From contig SIBR01000059.1 in NCBI GenBank assembly GCA_009695065.1, forward strand, positions 1-11,354: a stretch of 11,354 bases of DNA, read 5' to 3'. A program made the translations under genes and the position numbers. Every line of letters begins with the position of its first letter. Positions within the stretch are counted from its first letter, which is position 1. This DNA is from Opitutus sp. Lineage in GTDB: Bacteria; Verrucomicrobiota; Verrucomicrobiae; Opitutales; Opitutaceae. A model generated the notes under the pieces. That model saw only the letters and a program-made list of their open reading frames with translations. It was not told the DNA's origin and did not search any database. Shown piece after piece: positions 1 to 5,950 of this stretch.

Positions 1-179
1 GTTTCTCGGCCAGACACTTCCGAAAACTGACGTAACGCCGCTGCGGCCTCGCCGCCGGCCAGATGATAACTCTGCTTGGGTTGCTCGGCCGCATTGGCCA
101 CGAGAACCGCCCACCCGCCCACCATCAGGGCTCGGATCAGCCAGACGACAAGATTCGGGGTTCTTTGGGGGTTGATCAT
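1..179 (-). CDS. TonB-dependent receptor with STN signalling domain, N-terminal fragment (cut by window edge)
   Basis: Only the first 59 codons are present; the gene continues past the left edge. The ATG at 179 opens a typical Sec signal peptide: hydrophobic stretch about residues 10-28 and a likely cleavage after the small-residue run ANAA (28-31). Directly after it (residues 38-58) comes Y-x-L-x-G-G-x-A-x-x-A-L-x-x-F-x-x-x-S-G, the opening of the Secretin/TonB short N-terminal (STN) domain of transducer-type outer-membrane receptors. In that family the STN domain contacts a periplasmic FecR protein, and an ECF sigma gene plus a fecR gene lie just upstream on the same strand, which fits. The ligand cannot be told from this fragment. 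No Shine-Dalgarno sequence precedes the ATG; a GTG at 212 is an in-frame alternative start. The ATG overlaps the stop of a 24-codon frame (ATGA). A secretin-type protein is possible but less likely given the neighbours. Confidence 0.75.
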   Translation of the reverse strand, partial: MINPQRTPNLVVWLIRALMVGGWAVLVANAAEQPKQSYHLAGGEAAAALRQFSEVSGRE

Positions 180-250
180 CGTCGACGGGCGCGGTCGGAG
201 ATCCGGGGGCACGAACAAGACGAATTCTTCGCGGTACAAGACCAGAACAT
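176..250 (-). CDS. Possible 24-residue leader peptide translationally coupled to the receptor gene
   Basis: An ATG at 250 is preceded by GGAG with a 5-base A spacer, the best ribosome-binding site among the starts examined here. The frame encodes 24 residues, starting MFWSC, with three cysteines, and ending in the basic run RARRR. Its TGA overlaps the receptor ATG as ATGA, the classic layout for translational coupling, and the receptor start has no ribosome-binding site of its own. The same frame is open further upstream (to 577), but that longer product looks non-coding and lacks a start signal. I know of no family for this peptide. It may matter only as a translated leader, or it may be chance. 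Confidence 0.3.
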   Translation of the reverse strand: MFWSCTAKNSSCSCPRISDRARRR

Positions 251-254
251 TTTT

Positions 255-268
255 TCTCCAAGAGGAGA
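255..268 (-). promoter_or_regulatory. Small hairpin enclosing the Shine-Dalgarno sequence of the leader ORF
   Basis: In the minus-strand transcript UCUCC (268-264) can pair with GGAGA (259-255) across a UCUU loop. The 3' arm contains the whole GGAG ribosome-binding site, followed by five A residues and the AUG at 250-248. A five-pair stem is weak, so it would at most tune initiation. The pairing is seen directly in the sequence; a regulatory role is inference. Confidence 0.25.
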
Positions 269-389
269 GAAGAGAGTTGTGCGACGAATTCGGGCACGGC
301 AGTGGAGCAGGGGGATGTTCGATCTCAGGAAAGGCCGGGGGGCGACGGTCGGGCGGATTGATTGCTGGCAGGCGCTGTTCGGACGACGT

Positions 390-414
390 GAAGACGAACA
401 GGTGGCCGATTTCC
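390..414 (-). promoter_or_regulatory. Candidate FecI-type ECF promoter driving the receptor gene
   Basis: On the minus strand GGAAAT (414-409) is followed after exactly 17 bases by TC (391-390). This is the GGAAAT-N17-TC pattern known for FecI-dependent promoters such as that of E. coli fecA. It points toward the receptor gene and sits in the only AT-rich block of the gap. Transcription would start near 384, leaving a leader of about 200 bases. The sigma factor encoded in this window is the obvious candidate user, but its own specificity is unknown. Confidence 0.3.
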
Positions 415-428
415 GTAATATTTCTTCT

Positions 429-453
429 GGAAATTTATTGATACGATGCGATC
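429..453 (+). promoter_or_regulatory. Second, outward-facing GGAAAT-N17-TC element pointing toward fecR
   Basis: On the plus strand GGAAAT (429-434) is followed after 17 bases by TC (452-453), mirroring the minus-strand element at 414-390. The two GGAAAT boxes form an inverted repeat, ATTTCC-N14-GGAAAT (409-434). A transcript from here would run antisense to the 3' end of fecR, since no plus-strand gene is seen downstream. It may instead be one half of a palindromic operator, or chance. Confidence 0.2.
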
Positions 454-550
454 GGTGGGAGCGGCAGGCCGGGTTTTCCCGTACGGCGGGTGCCAGAGGC
501 GGCCGAGAACTTTCTTCACAAGGCCGATCGCAAGAAAATAGGCGGCACGC

Positions 551-584
551 TGTTCCTATGGAACATCGGAGAATCAATGTTCCA
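551..584. promoter_or_regulatory. Palindrome cluster of TGTTCC/GGAACA half-sites downstream of fecR
   Basis: Two perfect inverted repeats share a half-site. TGTTCC-N3-GGAACA lies at 551-565, and TGGAACAT-N10-ATGTTCCA at 559-584 with 8-base arms. A further GTTCC lies at 592-596. The arrangement could bind a dimeric repressor or form alternative RNA hairpins after the fecR stop. No T run follows, so it is not an ordinary intrinsic terminator. The cognate factor is unknown. Confidence 0.35.
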
Positions 585-620
585 CGCCGACGTTCCGCCT
601 GTGGCTCAGGAGCCGCCGGA

Positions 621-1643
621 CTACTTTGACGCCTTGAGGATTATTTCGTGATCGTTTCTGCGCTCCGCTCGGATATCCAAGGTGACCTCGAGCAGACGCA
701 GGAACCCCTCGACGTTGTCGAACCGGAACGTGCCGCCGATCGGGATGGCGCCCAGTTCCGGGCTGCCCAGCACCAATCGCATCTGATTGCGGGCGTTAAA
801 TTCGGCGACTGCCACCGCCAGCGGCGTCTCGAAAAACTGCAGCCGCGGGGCCTGCCACGCCAGCGTGTCCTTTACCTCGCCGGCAGTGACTCCGATCACG
901 CGGGGCACCGGGTTTTTGGCGGTGAGGTCGACGACGGCGCGTTCCCCGGCAGAAACGAGCGGAGCCTCCGACGCCGGGGTCCCTTCAGCGGACATCGGAG
1001 CCGCGGGCGATTCCACCTTCACCCGGCCTTCGGTTACCAGCACATCGACGGCGGTGGCATCCCGCCGCACGTTGAAAATGGTTCCGACGGCGCGGACGTT
1101 GATGCCGGCCGCTTCGACGACGAAGGGGCGGTCGGGATTCTTGGCCACGGTGAAATGGGCTTCGCCACCCGTGAGGCGTACGCGGCGCTCGGTCGGGGAG
1201 AACTCGATGGCAATCTGGCTGCCATCCTTCAGTTCGACGATCGAACCGTCGGGCAGGGCCTGGCGCTCGTTGACGCGGACGTAGGACGTCCCCGGCGGCG
1301 GCGCGTCCGTCCCCGGGCCCTGCCACCACAGGGCGCCGGCGACTAGCAGGGCCGCAGCTGCCCCGAAACTCGCGACCAGCCACTGCCAGCGGCGCCGGGG
1401 CGCGAAAAGGTCGGGATTGGGATCATCGCTGAGCGCGGGCTGCCAGTCGCCAAGCCGCATCATCCGCCGCAACGTTGCCTCGTGCCGGCCCAGCGCCTCG
1501 CCGTGGCGCGGATCTTGTCGGAGCCATTGCAGGTATCCGTCCTGTTCGCACGGCGACAACCCACGGTCGCGCCGCGCCAGCCACTGTGCCGCTTCGCGTT
1601 CAACCGGCCCCTGGTCGGCAGAAGGGTGATTTCGATCGGACAT
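621..1643 (-). CDS. fecR: FecR-family transmembrane sigma regulator (anti-sigma/sensor)
   Basis: 340 residues, a usual length for FecR proteins. Residues 13-60 match the cytoplasmic N-terminal domain (EAAQWLARRDRGLSP, then a W-L-x-x-D-P-x-H segment) that contacts the sigma factor. One membrane segment follows at about 88-107 (WLVASF to ALWW). The periplasmic FecR core spans about 119-210, with the family landmarks LPDGSIVEL, LTGGEAHFTV, FVVEAAG, VRAVGTIFNV and VTEGRVKV. Residues about 270-336 resemble an STN-like fold (FFETPLAVAVAEFNARN, then GGTFRFDNVEGFLRLLE), a common C-terminal extension. The role known for the family is to relay the signal from the receptor STN domain to the ECF sigma factor. 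The ATG at 1643 lies 14 bp after the sigma-factor stop, so the two are almost certainly co-transcribed. No Shine-Dalgarno sequence is seen. The inducing ligand is unknown. Confidence 0.93.
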   Translation of the reverse strand: MSDRNHPSADQGPVEREAAQWLARRDRGLSPCEQDGYLQWLRQDPRHGEALGRHEATLRRMMRLGDWQPALSDDPNPDLFAPRRRWQWLVASFGAAAALLVAGALWWQGPGTDAPPPGTSYVRVNERQALPDGSIVELKDGSQIAIEFSPTERRVRLTGGEAHFTVAKNPDRPFVVEAAGINVRAVGTIFNVRRDATAVDVLVTEGRVKVESPAAPMSAEGTPASEAPLVSAGERAVVDLTAKNPVPRVIGVTAGEVKDTLAWQAPRLQFFETPLAVAVAEFNARNQMRLVLGSPELGAIPIGGTFRFDNVEGFLRLLEVTLDIRAERRNDHEIILKASK

Positions 1644-1657
1644 GGGTTATGCGCGCG

Positions 1658-2200
1658 TCAGGGCAGACCGTGCCGGGCGAAGAATTCCGTGCAGCGGCGG
1701 ATGCCGTTCGACATTTGTTTCTCCACGGTGTTTTCGCTGATGCCGAGCTTCGCAGCGATTTCTCGTTGCGACAGCCCGTAGGCCGTCCGCAGGGTGATTA
1801 CCTGCCGGCAGCGAGCCGGCAGGAATTGGATGGCTTGAGTTAATAGATCGAGTTCCTGCCTTTTGCTGACCGTTGCAACGATGTCGGTGGCATCGGTGAA
1901 GACGGACGAGTCGAGGGTTTCCGTAATCGGCTCGAAGGCGATCACCTGCTGGCGGCGCAGATGATCGAGCGCCAGGTTCCGTGCCGTGGCGAAAAGCAGG
2001 CCCCGCGGCGAGGCCACCGGCTCCCGCTCCCTAACCCGCAAGACCCGCAAAACACATTCCTGCACGAGGTCGTCGACGTCGGGCAGTGCCGGATAGCGCG
2101 CGAGCAAGTACGCCCGGAGAGCCGGTTGATGCGGCTCGAGCTCCCGGTTAAACCAGCGAGCCTGTTCTGGATCTTGGGGTGGCACGTGACAGGGGGACAA
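1658..2200 (-). CDS. ECF RNA polymerase sigma factor, FecI-like
   Basis: 180 residues with the two-domain ECF layout and no sigma-1 or sigma-3 region. Sigma-2 spans about residues 24-85: the DVDDLVQECVLRVL segment is the region 2.1/2.2 core, and PRGLLFATARNLALDHLRR is region 2.3/2.4, which melts and reads the -10 element. Sigma-4 spans about 115-172, with the helix-turn-helix GLSQREIAAKLGISENTVEK at 142-161 reading the -35 element. The fecR gene follows after 14 bp, and a receptor with an STN domain lies beyond it, the standard cell-surface-signalling order. The start is uncertain: the frame is open only back to a TAG upstream and offers TTG at 2200 or GTG at 2185, neither with a ribosome-binding site. 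The domain call does not depend on that choice. Confidence 0.92.
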   Translation of the reverse strand: MSPCHVPPQDPEQARWFNRELEPHQPALRAYLLARYPALPDVDDLVQECVLRVLRVREREPVASPRGLLFATARNLALDHLRRQQVIAFEPITETLDSSVFTDATDIVATVSKRQELDLLTQAIQFLPARCRQVITLRTAYGLSQREIAAKLGISENTVEKQMSNGIRRCTEFFARHGLP

Positions 2201-2234
2201 AGCGTGACGAACGAGGCGAACCGTCTACGCGGGC

Positions 2235-2261
2235 GACCCCGAGACTCCAGCCCAAAGTTCC
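2235..2261 (-). promoter_or_regulatory. Candidate ECF-type promoter upstream of the sigma-factor gene
   Basis: In the 74-bp gap between the exporter stop and the sigma-factor start, the minus strand carries GGAACTT (2261-2255), then 17 bases, then GTC (2237-2235). It resembles the general ECF pattern of a GGAAC -35 box and a short GTC-type -10 box, and would give a leader of about 28 bases to the TTG at 2200. It is not a GGAAAT-N17-TC match. A small palindrome, ACGGC-GT-GCCGT (2263-2274), sits just upstream. Autoregulation is possible but unproven. Confidence 0.25.
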
Positions 2262-2274
2262 GACGGCGTGCCGT

Positions 2275-4014
2275 TCAACTCCCCTGCTGCCGGTCGTAGA
2301 GCGATTTGTAGAGGGCGTTGCCGGCGTAGAGTTCACCGTGGCTACCCGTCGCGACCACTTCGCCCCGGTCGAAGACCACGATCGTCGATGCGTCGCGGAT
2401 CGTGGAAAAACGATGCGCGATGATCAGCACGGTCTTGCCGATCACGAGCTTCTTCAGGGCGGCCTGAATGGCGGCTTCGCTGTCGCTGTCGAGGGCGCTG
2501 GTCGCCTCGTCGAGGATCAGAATGGGCGCATTGCGCAGGAAGGCCCGCGCGATCGCGACGCGCTGCCGCTGGCCGCCGGAGAGCGCGGCGCCGCGTTCGC
2601 CGACCATCGTGTCGTAGCCGTGGGGCAGCGCGGTGATGAAATCGTGGGCAAAGGCATCGCGGGCGGCTTGTTCGACCTCCGCGCGGGTGGCTTCCACGCG
2701 ACCGAGCAGGAGGTTCGCCAGCACAGTGTCGTTGAACAGCACGGGCTCTTGCGGAACCAGTGCGATGTTGCGGCGGAGGTCGGCGATCCGGAGCGAGCGC
2801 ACATCATGGCCATCGACCGCCACGCGCCCGGCGAGGGCCTCATAGAAACGTGGCACGAGATTGGCGAAGGTGGTTTTGCCCGCGCCGCTGGGGCCGACGA
2901 GCGCGCAGATGGTGCCGGCCGGGATCGCGAGGCTGACGTTCCGCAGGACGGGATCGCCCGTCTTGTAGGCGAAGGTCACGCGTTCGAACGCGAGGTCGCC
3001 CCGCAGCCGGCCGACGGGCACCGGGTTGGCCGGGTCGGCGATTTCGACCGGCTCGTGCAGGATCTCCTCGATCCGCGTGAGCGAGGCGGAACCCTTGGTG
3101 AACTGGGCGTGGAGCGCGCCGAGTTTTTTCACCGGTTCGTAGCACGCAAACAGCGCGCCGAGGATCGCGACGAAAATCGCCAGGCTGACGCCCGCGTAGT
3201 AGGCGTAGTAGAGTGAAAATGCGATGCCCAGCGAGGCGATCACCTCGATCGTCGGCGACAGGATCTGGGAATATTTGACGACCTTGAGCTGGGTCTGGAA
3301 AAGCCGGCGGGTGGTTTGCGCGAACAAGTCGACTTCCTTGTTCTCTAGTCCGAACGCGCGTACTTCCCGGGCGGCCATCAGGTTTTGATTGGCCACGTCG
3401 GAAATATCGCCGAGCAGGCGCTGATTTTCCCGGGCGCGGACCAGCAGTTTCTTGCCGACGAAGCGCACGGGGAAAACGCAGAGGGGCACGGCGGCGAGCG
3501 AACCGAGCAGCAGGGCCACGCCTTCGTTTTCGAGCGCAATCGAGGCGAGGAAGCTGATCGCGCCGATCAAGGTCAACGGCTGGATGACGAGGTCGCTGGC
3601 GCTGGTGGTGATCGTCTGTTGCACGACCTGCGTGTCGGCGGTCAGGCGCGAGAGCAGATCGCCGGTCCGGTTCTTGCCGAGATAGCTCAGCGGCAGGTGT
3701 TGCAGTTTGCGGTAGAGCTCCACTCGGAGGGCTTCCAACACACCGATGCCGCAGTAGCTCATCAGGTAGCTGTTCAAAAAACCCGTGATGGCCCGGATGA
3801 GAAAGATCATCGGGATCAGGAGCGCGTAGCCGACGATTTGAGCGGTCGGCAGAACCCGGCTGCCCTCCGTGAAGATCCGCGGGAAAACTTCCTGGATCAC
3901 CATCGGCAGTCCGCGACCGAAGACCAACCCGCTGATCGCACCACAGAGCAAGGCCAGCACCAGGTGCGTGCGCCGCCCTCGGAGATAGCTCAGGTAGGGA
4001 AGAAAACGGCGCAT
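2275..4014 (-). CDS. ABC exporter half-transporter, MsbA/LmrA type (fused TMD-NBD)
   Basis: 579 residues, close to the roughly 580 usual for MsbA-type half-transporters, which act as homodimers and export lipids or hydrophobic compounds. Membrane segments fall in residues about 15-300 (for example 15-35, 59-80, 145-160, 165-185, 255-292). The nucleotide-binding domain has a complete motif set: Walker A GPSGAGKTT (374-382), Q-loop VPQEPVLF (Q422), signature LSGGQ (478-482), Walker B ILILDEATS (498-506, catalytic E503) and the H-loop His534 in AHR. The ATPase should therefore be active. The start is 42 bp after the oppC stop on the same strand, so it may be the last gene of the peptide-uptake operon. 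Lipid A-core flipping is the best-known role of the closest named family, but substrate cannot be read from sequence, so no gene symbol is given. No ribosome-binding site is visible at the ATG. Confidence 0.93.
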   Translation of the reverse strand: MRRFLPYLSYLRGRRTHLVLALLCGAISGLVFGRGLPMVIQEVFPRIFTEGSRVLPTAQIVGYALLIPMIFLIRAITGFLNSYLMSYCGIGVLEALRVELYRKLQHLPLSYLGKNRTGDLLSRLTADTQVVQQTITTSASDLVIQPLTLIGAISFLASIALENEGVALLLGSLAAVPLCVFPVRFVGKKLLVRARENQRLLGDISDVANQNLMAAREVRAFGLENKEVDLFAQTTRRLFQTQLKVVKYSQILSPTIEVIASLGIAFSLYYAYYAGVSLAIFVAILGALFACYEPVKKLGALHAQFTKGSASLTRIEEILHEPVEIADPANPVPVGRLRGDLAFERVTFAYKTGDPVLRNVSLAIPAGTICALVGPSGAGKTTFANLVPRFYEALAGRVAVDGHDVRSLRIADLRRNIALVPQEPVLFNDTVLANLLLGRVEATRAEVEQAARDAFAHDFITALPHGYDTMVGERGAALSGGQRQRVAIARAFLRNAPILILDEATSALDSDSEAAIQAALKKLVIGKTVLIIAHRFSTIRDASTIVVFDRGEVVATGSHGELYAGNALYKSLYDRQQGS

Positions 4015-4056
4015 GGGTTGCCGATGATAGAACGAGTTGCCGGGGCGCGATCCACC

Positions 4057-4956
4057 TCAATCTTTCGACGACCGCACGTCCAGCGCGTCGCGCAGGCCGT
4101 CGCCGAGAAAGTTGAGCGAAAAGAGGGCGAGGGAGAAAACCGTGCCCGGGAAAATCAAGAGCCACGGGAACTCCTCCATTTTTTCGGCGCCGTCCTTGAT
4201 CAGCACGCCCCATGAACTCATGGGTGGCTGGACGCCGAGGCCGAGAAAACTCAGGAACGCTTCGAGCAGCATGACGGCGGGAATCGTCAGCGTGGTATAG
4301 ACGATGATGGGCCCGAGGATGTTGGGCAGGATGTGGCGGAAAATGATCCGGCGGCGGCCGAACCCGAGCGAGCGGGCGGCCTCGATGAATTCCATTTTCT
4401 TCACCGCCATCACCTGGCTGCGGACGATCCGCGCCATGGTGAGCCACTCGACCGCGCCGATCGCCACGAAAAGCAGGACGATGTTCCGGCCGAAGAAAAC
4501 CATCAGCAGGATCACGAAGATCGCGAAAGGCAGCGAATACATGATGTCCACCGTGCGCATCATGAATGCGTCGAGCTTGCCGCCGAAAAAGCCGGCGACG
4601 GCGCCATAGACGACGCCGATGGTGAGGGCGACGAACGTGGCGCACAGGCCGACGGCCAGCGAGACGCGGCCGCCGTACAGGAGGCGCACGAGCAAGTCGC
4701 GCCCGAGCGTGTCGGTGCCGAGCCAGTGCGTGCCGCTGGGCCCGGCGGCGCCGAGTTCCAGATTCTGGGCCTCATAGCTGTAGGGGCTGAGCAGGGGGCC
4801 GAGGAGGCATGCCACCGCGATCAGGGCGAGGGACTGCATGCCGAAAACGGCGAGCCGGTTTTTGCGCAACCGCATCCAGGCATCGTGCCAGAGCGAGTTG
4901 CCCGGCTCGATGGGCTCCGCGACGGCGGCGGTCGAAAGGGTGGGAGCGGGGGCCAT
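4057..4956 (-). CDS. oppC: Oligopeptide/dipeptide ABC importer permease OppC
   Basis: 299 residues, the usual length for OppC/DppC. The cytoplasmic N-terminus leads into membrane segment 1 at about 38-57. Residues 77-100 carry the OppC hallmark HWLGTDTLGRDLLVRLLYGG, which opens the BPD_transp_1 permease domain. The cytoplasmic EAA loop, which docks on the importer ATPase, is EAARSLGFGRRRIIFRHILP at 192-211. SSWGVLIKDGAEKM (247-260) and NFLGDGLRDALD (282-293) are typical C-terminal motifs. It should pair with OppB to form the inner-membrane channel. It starts 40 bp after the oppB stop, with no ribosome-binding site visible. No oppD or oppF follows; the next gene is an MsbA-type exporter. Dipeptide or other substrates handled by this family cannot be excluded. 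Confidence 0.95.
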   Translation of the reverse strand: MAPAPTLSTAAVAEPIEPGNSLWHDAWMRLRKNRLAVFGMQSLALIAVACLLGPLLSPYSYEAQNLELGAAGPSGTHWLGTDTLGRDLLVRLLYGGRVSLAVGLCATFVALTIGVVYGAVAGFFGGKLDAFMMRTVDIMYSLPFAIFVILLMVFFGRNIVLLFVAIGAVEWLTMARIVRSQVMAVKKMEFIEAARSLGFGRRRIIFRHILPNILGPIIVYTTLTIPAVMLLEAFLSFLGLGVQPPMSSWGVLIKDGAEKMEEFPWLLIFPGTVFSLALFSLNFLGDGLRDALDVRSSKD

Positions 4957-4996
4957 CAGGATTGTCGGTAGTTCAGGCGCAGGACGGTCGGAAATT

Positions 4997-5914
4997 TCAT
5001 TCGAGCCGGACCTTGGGGTTCAGCCAGGCCTGCACAATATCGACGAGCAGGTTGAGTCCCATGATGAGCGTCGCGTACAGGATCACGGTGCCGAGCACGA
5101 GGGTGTAGTCGCGGTTGAAGGCGGAGTTGACGAACTCGCGGCCGATGCCGGGAATCTGGAAAATCGTTTCGATCACAAAGGAGCCGGTGAGAATGCCCGC
5201 GACCGCCGGACCGAGGTAGGAAACGACCGGGAGCAGGCCGCCGCGCAGCGCGTGGCGGAAGACCACCCGCAGCTCCGAGGCCCCTTTCGCCCGGGCGGTG
5301 CGGATGAAATCCTGGTGCAGCACCTCGAGCATGCCGCCGCGCGTGAGGCGGGAAATCGGCGCGGCGTAGGCGATGCCCAGGACGAGCGAGGGCAGAAAGC
5401 GATCGGCCGGAAAGAACCATCCCGAGGCATTGAACCACCGCAGGTGAATCGCGAAGGCGAGCACGAGCAGCGGGCCGACGACGAAGGTCGGCACGGAAAT
5501 GCCGATCATGCCGAAAGAAGAGGCGGTGTAGTCCAACCAGGAGTTACGCCGCACGGCCGCGAGCGTGCCGAGGCCCACCCCGAGCACGAGGGCGATGGCG
5601 AGCGAGATCGCGCCGAGCTCGGCGGAAACAGGCAGCTTGTCGGCGATGATTTCGTTGACGGTGCGATTCGGGTATTTGAACGACGGGCCGAGATCGCCGT
5701 GGCAAAGGCTGCCGAGGTAGTCGAGGTATTGTTTCCAAAGCGGCTGGTTCAGCCCGTAGTGCGCCTCGAGGTTGCGGAGAATTTCCGGCGTGACCGCTTT
5801 TTCCGCCGTGAACGGACCGCCCGGCACGAACCGCACCATGAAAAAAGTCGCCGAGATGACAAAAAACAGCGCGACCAGCGATTGCAGGAAGCGTGAGGTG
5901 ATAAAGCGGAACAT
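4997..5914 (-). CDS. oppB: Oligopeptide/dipeptide ABC importer permease OppB
   Basis: 305 residues, matching E. coli OppB in length and layout. The N-terminal signal-like segment (RFLQSLVALFFVISATFFMV, about 8-27) runs into RFVPGGPF, followed by the family landmarks YGLNQPLWKQYLDYL (53-67) and DLGPSF (74-79). The EAA docking loop is at 200-222 (FIRTARAKGASELRVVFRHA), followed by FQIPGIGREFVNSAFNRDY (252-270) and the conserved C-terminal NLLVDIVQAWLNPKVR. With OppC it would form the peptide channel in the inner membrane. The gene starts 36 bp after the third binding-protein gene and ends 40 bp before oppC, so it is firmly in the same operon. No ribosome-binding site is seen at the ATG. Confidence 0.95.
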   Translation of the reverse strand: MFRFITSRFLQSLVALFFVISATFFMVRFVPGGPFTAEKAVTPEILRNLEAHYGLNQPLWKQYLDYLGSLCHGDLGPSFKYPNRTVNEIIADKLPVSAELGAISLAIALVLGVGLGTLAAVRRNSWLDYTASSFGMIGISVPTFVVGPLLVLAFAIHLRWFNASGWFFPADRFLPSLVLGIAYAAPISRLTRGGMLEVLHQDFIRTARAKGASELRVVFRHALRGGLLPVVSYLGPAVAGILTGSFVIETIFQIPGIGREFVNSAFNRDYTLVLGTVILYATLIMGLNLLVDIVQAWLNPKVRLE

Positions 5915-5950
5915 GGCGACGGAGCGAATTACGAAGGGCCGCCGCGCGAA

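Larger units (their letters stand above)
180..620. other. 441-bp gap between fecR and the receptor gene
   Basis: This is the only gap over 100 bp in the window. It holds no convincing protein gene apart from a possible 24-codon leader at its left end; other open frames are Arg/Pro/Ser-rich and lack start signals. Going from fecR toward the receptor it contains a cluster of TGTTCC/GGAACA half-sites (551-584), a small GC hairpin with a TTTT loop (470-481), an AT-rich block (about 409-445) carrying two outward-facing FecI-type promoter patterns, and a hairpin covering the Shine-Dalgarno sequence of the leader (255-268). No hairpin is followed by a T run on the minus strand, so no intrinsic terminator is visible after fecR and read-through into the receptor gene is possible. 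Confidence 0.6.

Noticed and set aside
470..481. Hairpin CGGG-TTTT-CCCG as an intrinsic terminator of fecR
   Set aside because: The stem is only four pairs and no T run follows on either strand.
551..565. LexA-type SOS box
   Set aside because: The TGTTC/GAACA halves resemble the LexA site I recall for Verrucomicrobia (TGTTC-N4-GAACA), but the spacing here is five bases and no SOS gene is nearby.
176..577. Full 133-codon minus-strand frame between fecR and the receptor as a gene
   Set aside because: Its long version has no ribosome-binding site and an Arg/Ser/Pro-rich sequence without recognisable features. Only its last 24 codons have a good start signal, and these are reported as a possible leader.
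63..629. Plus-strand open frames at 63-629 and 76-441
   Set aside because: No motif or start signal; they cross the receptor signal-peptide region on the opposite strand and look like random open frames in GC-rich DNA.
2275..4014. The MsbA-type protein acting as the ATPase of the OppBC importer
   Set aside because: It carries its own exporter membrane domain fused to the ATPase and so works as a homodimer. OppBC requires separate OppD/F-type subunits.
2840..4645. 601-codon minus-strand frame overlapping oppC and the exporter
   Set aside because: It is an out-of-frame reading of two well-supported genes, runs across the gap between them and gives an Arg/Pro/His-rich product with no motifs.
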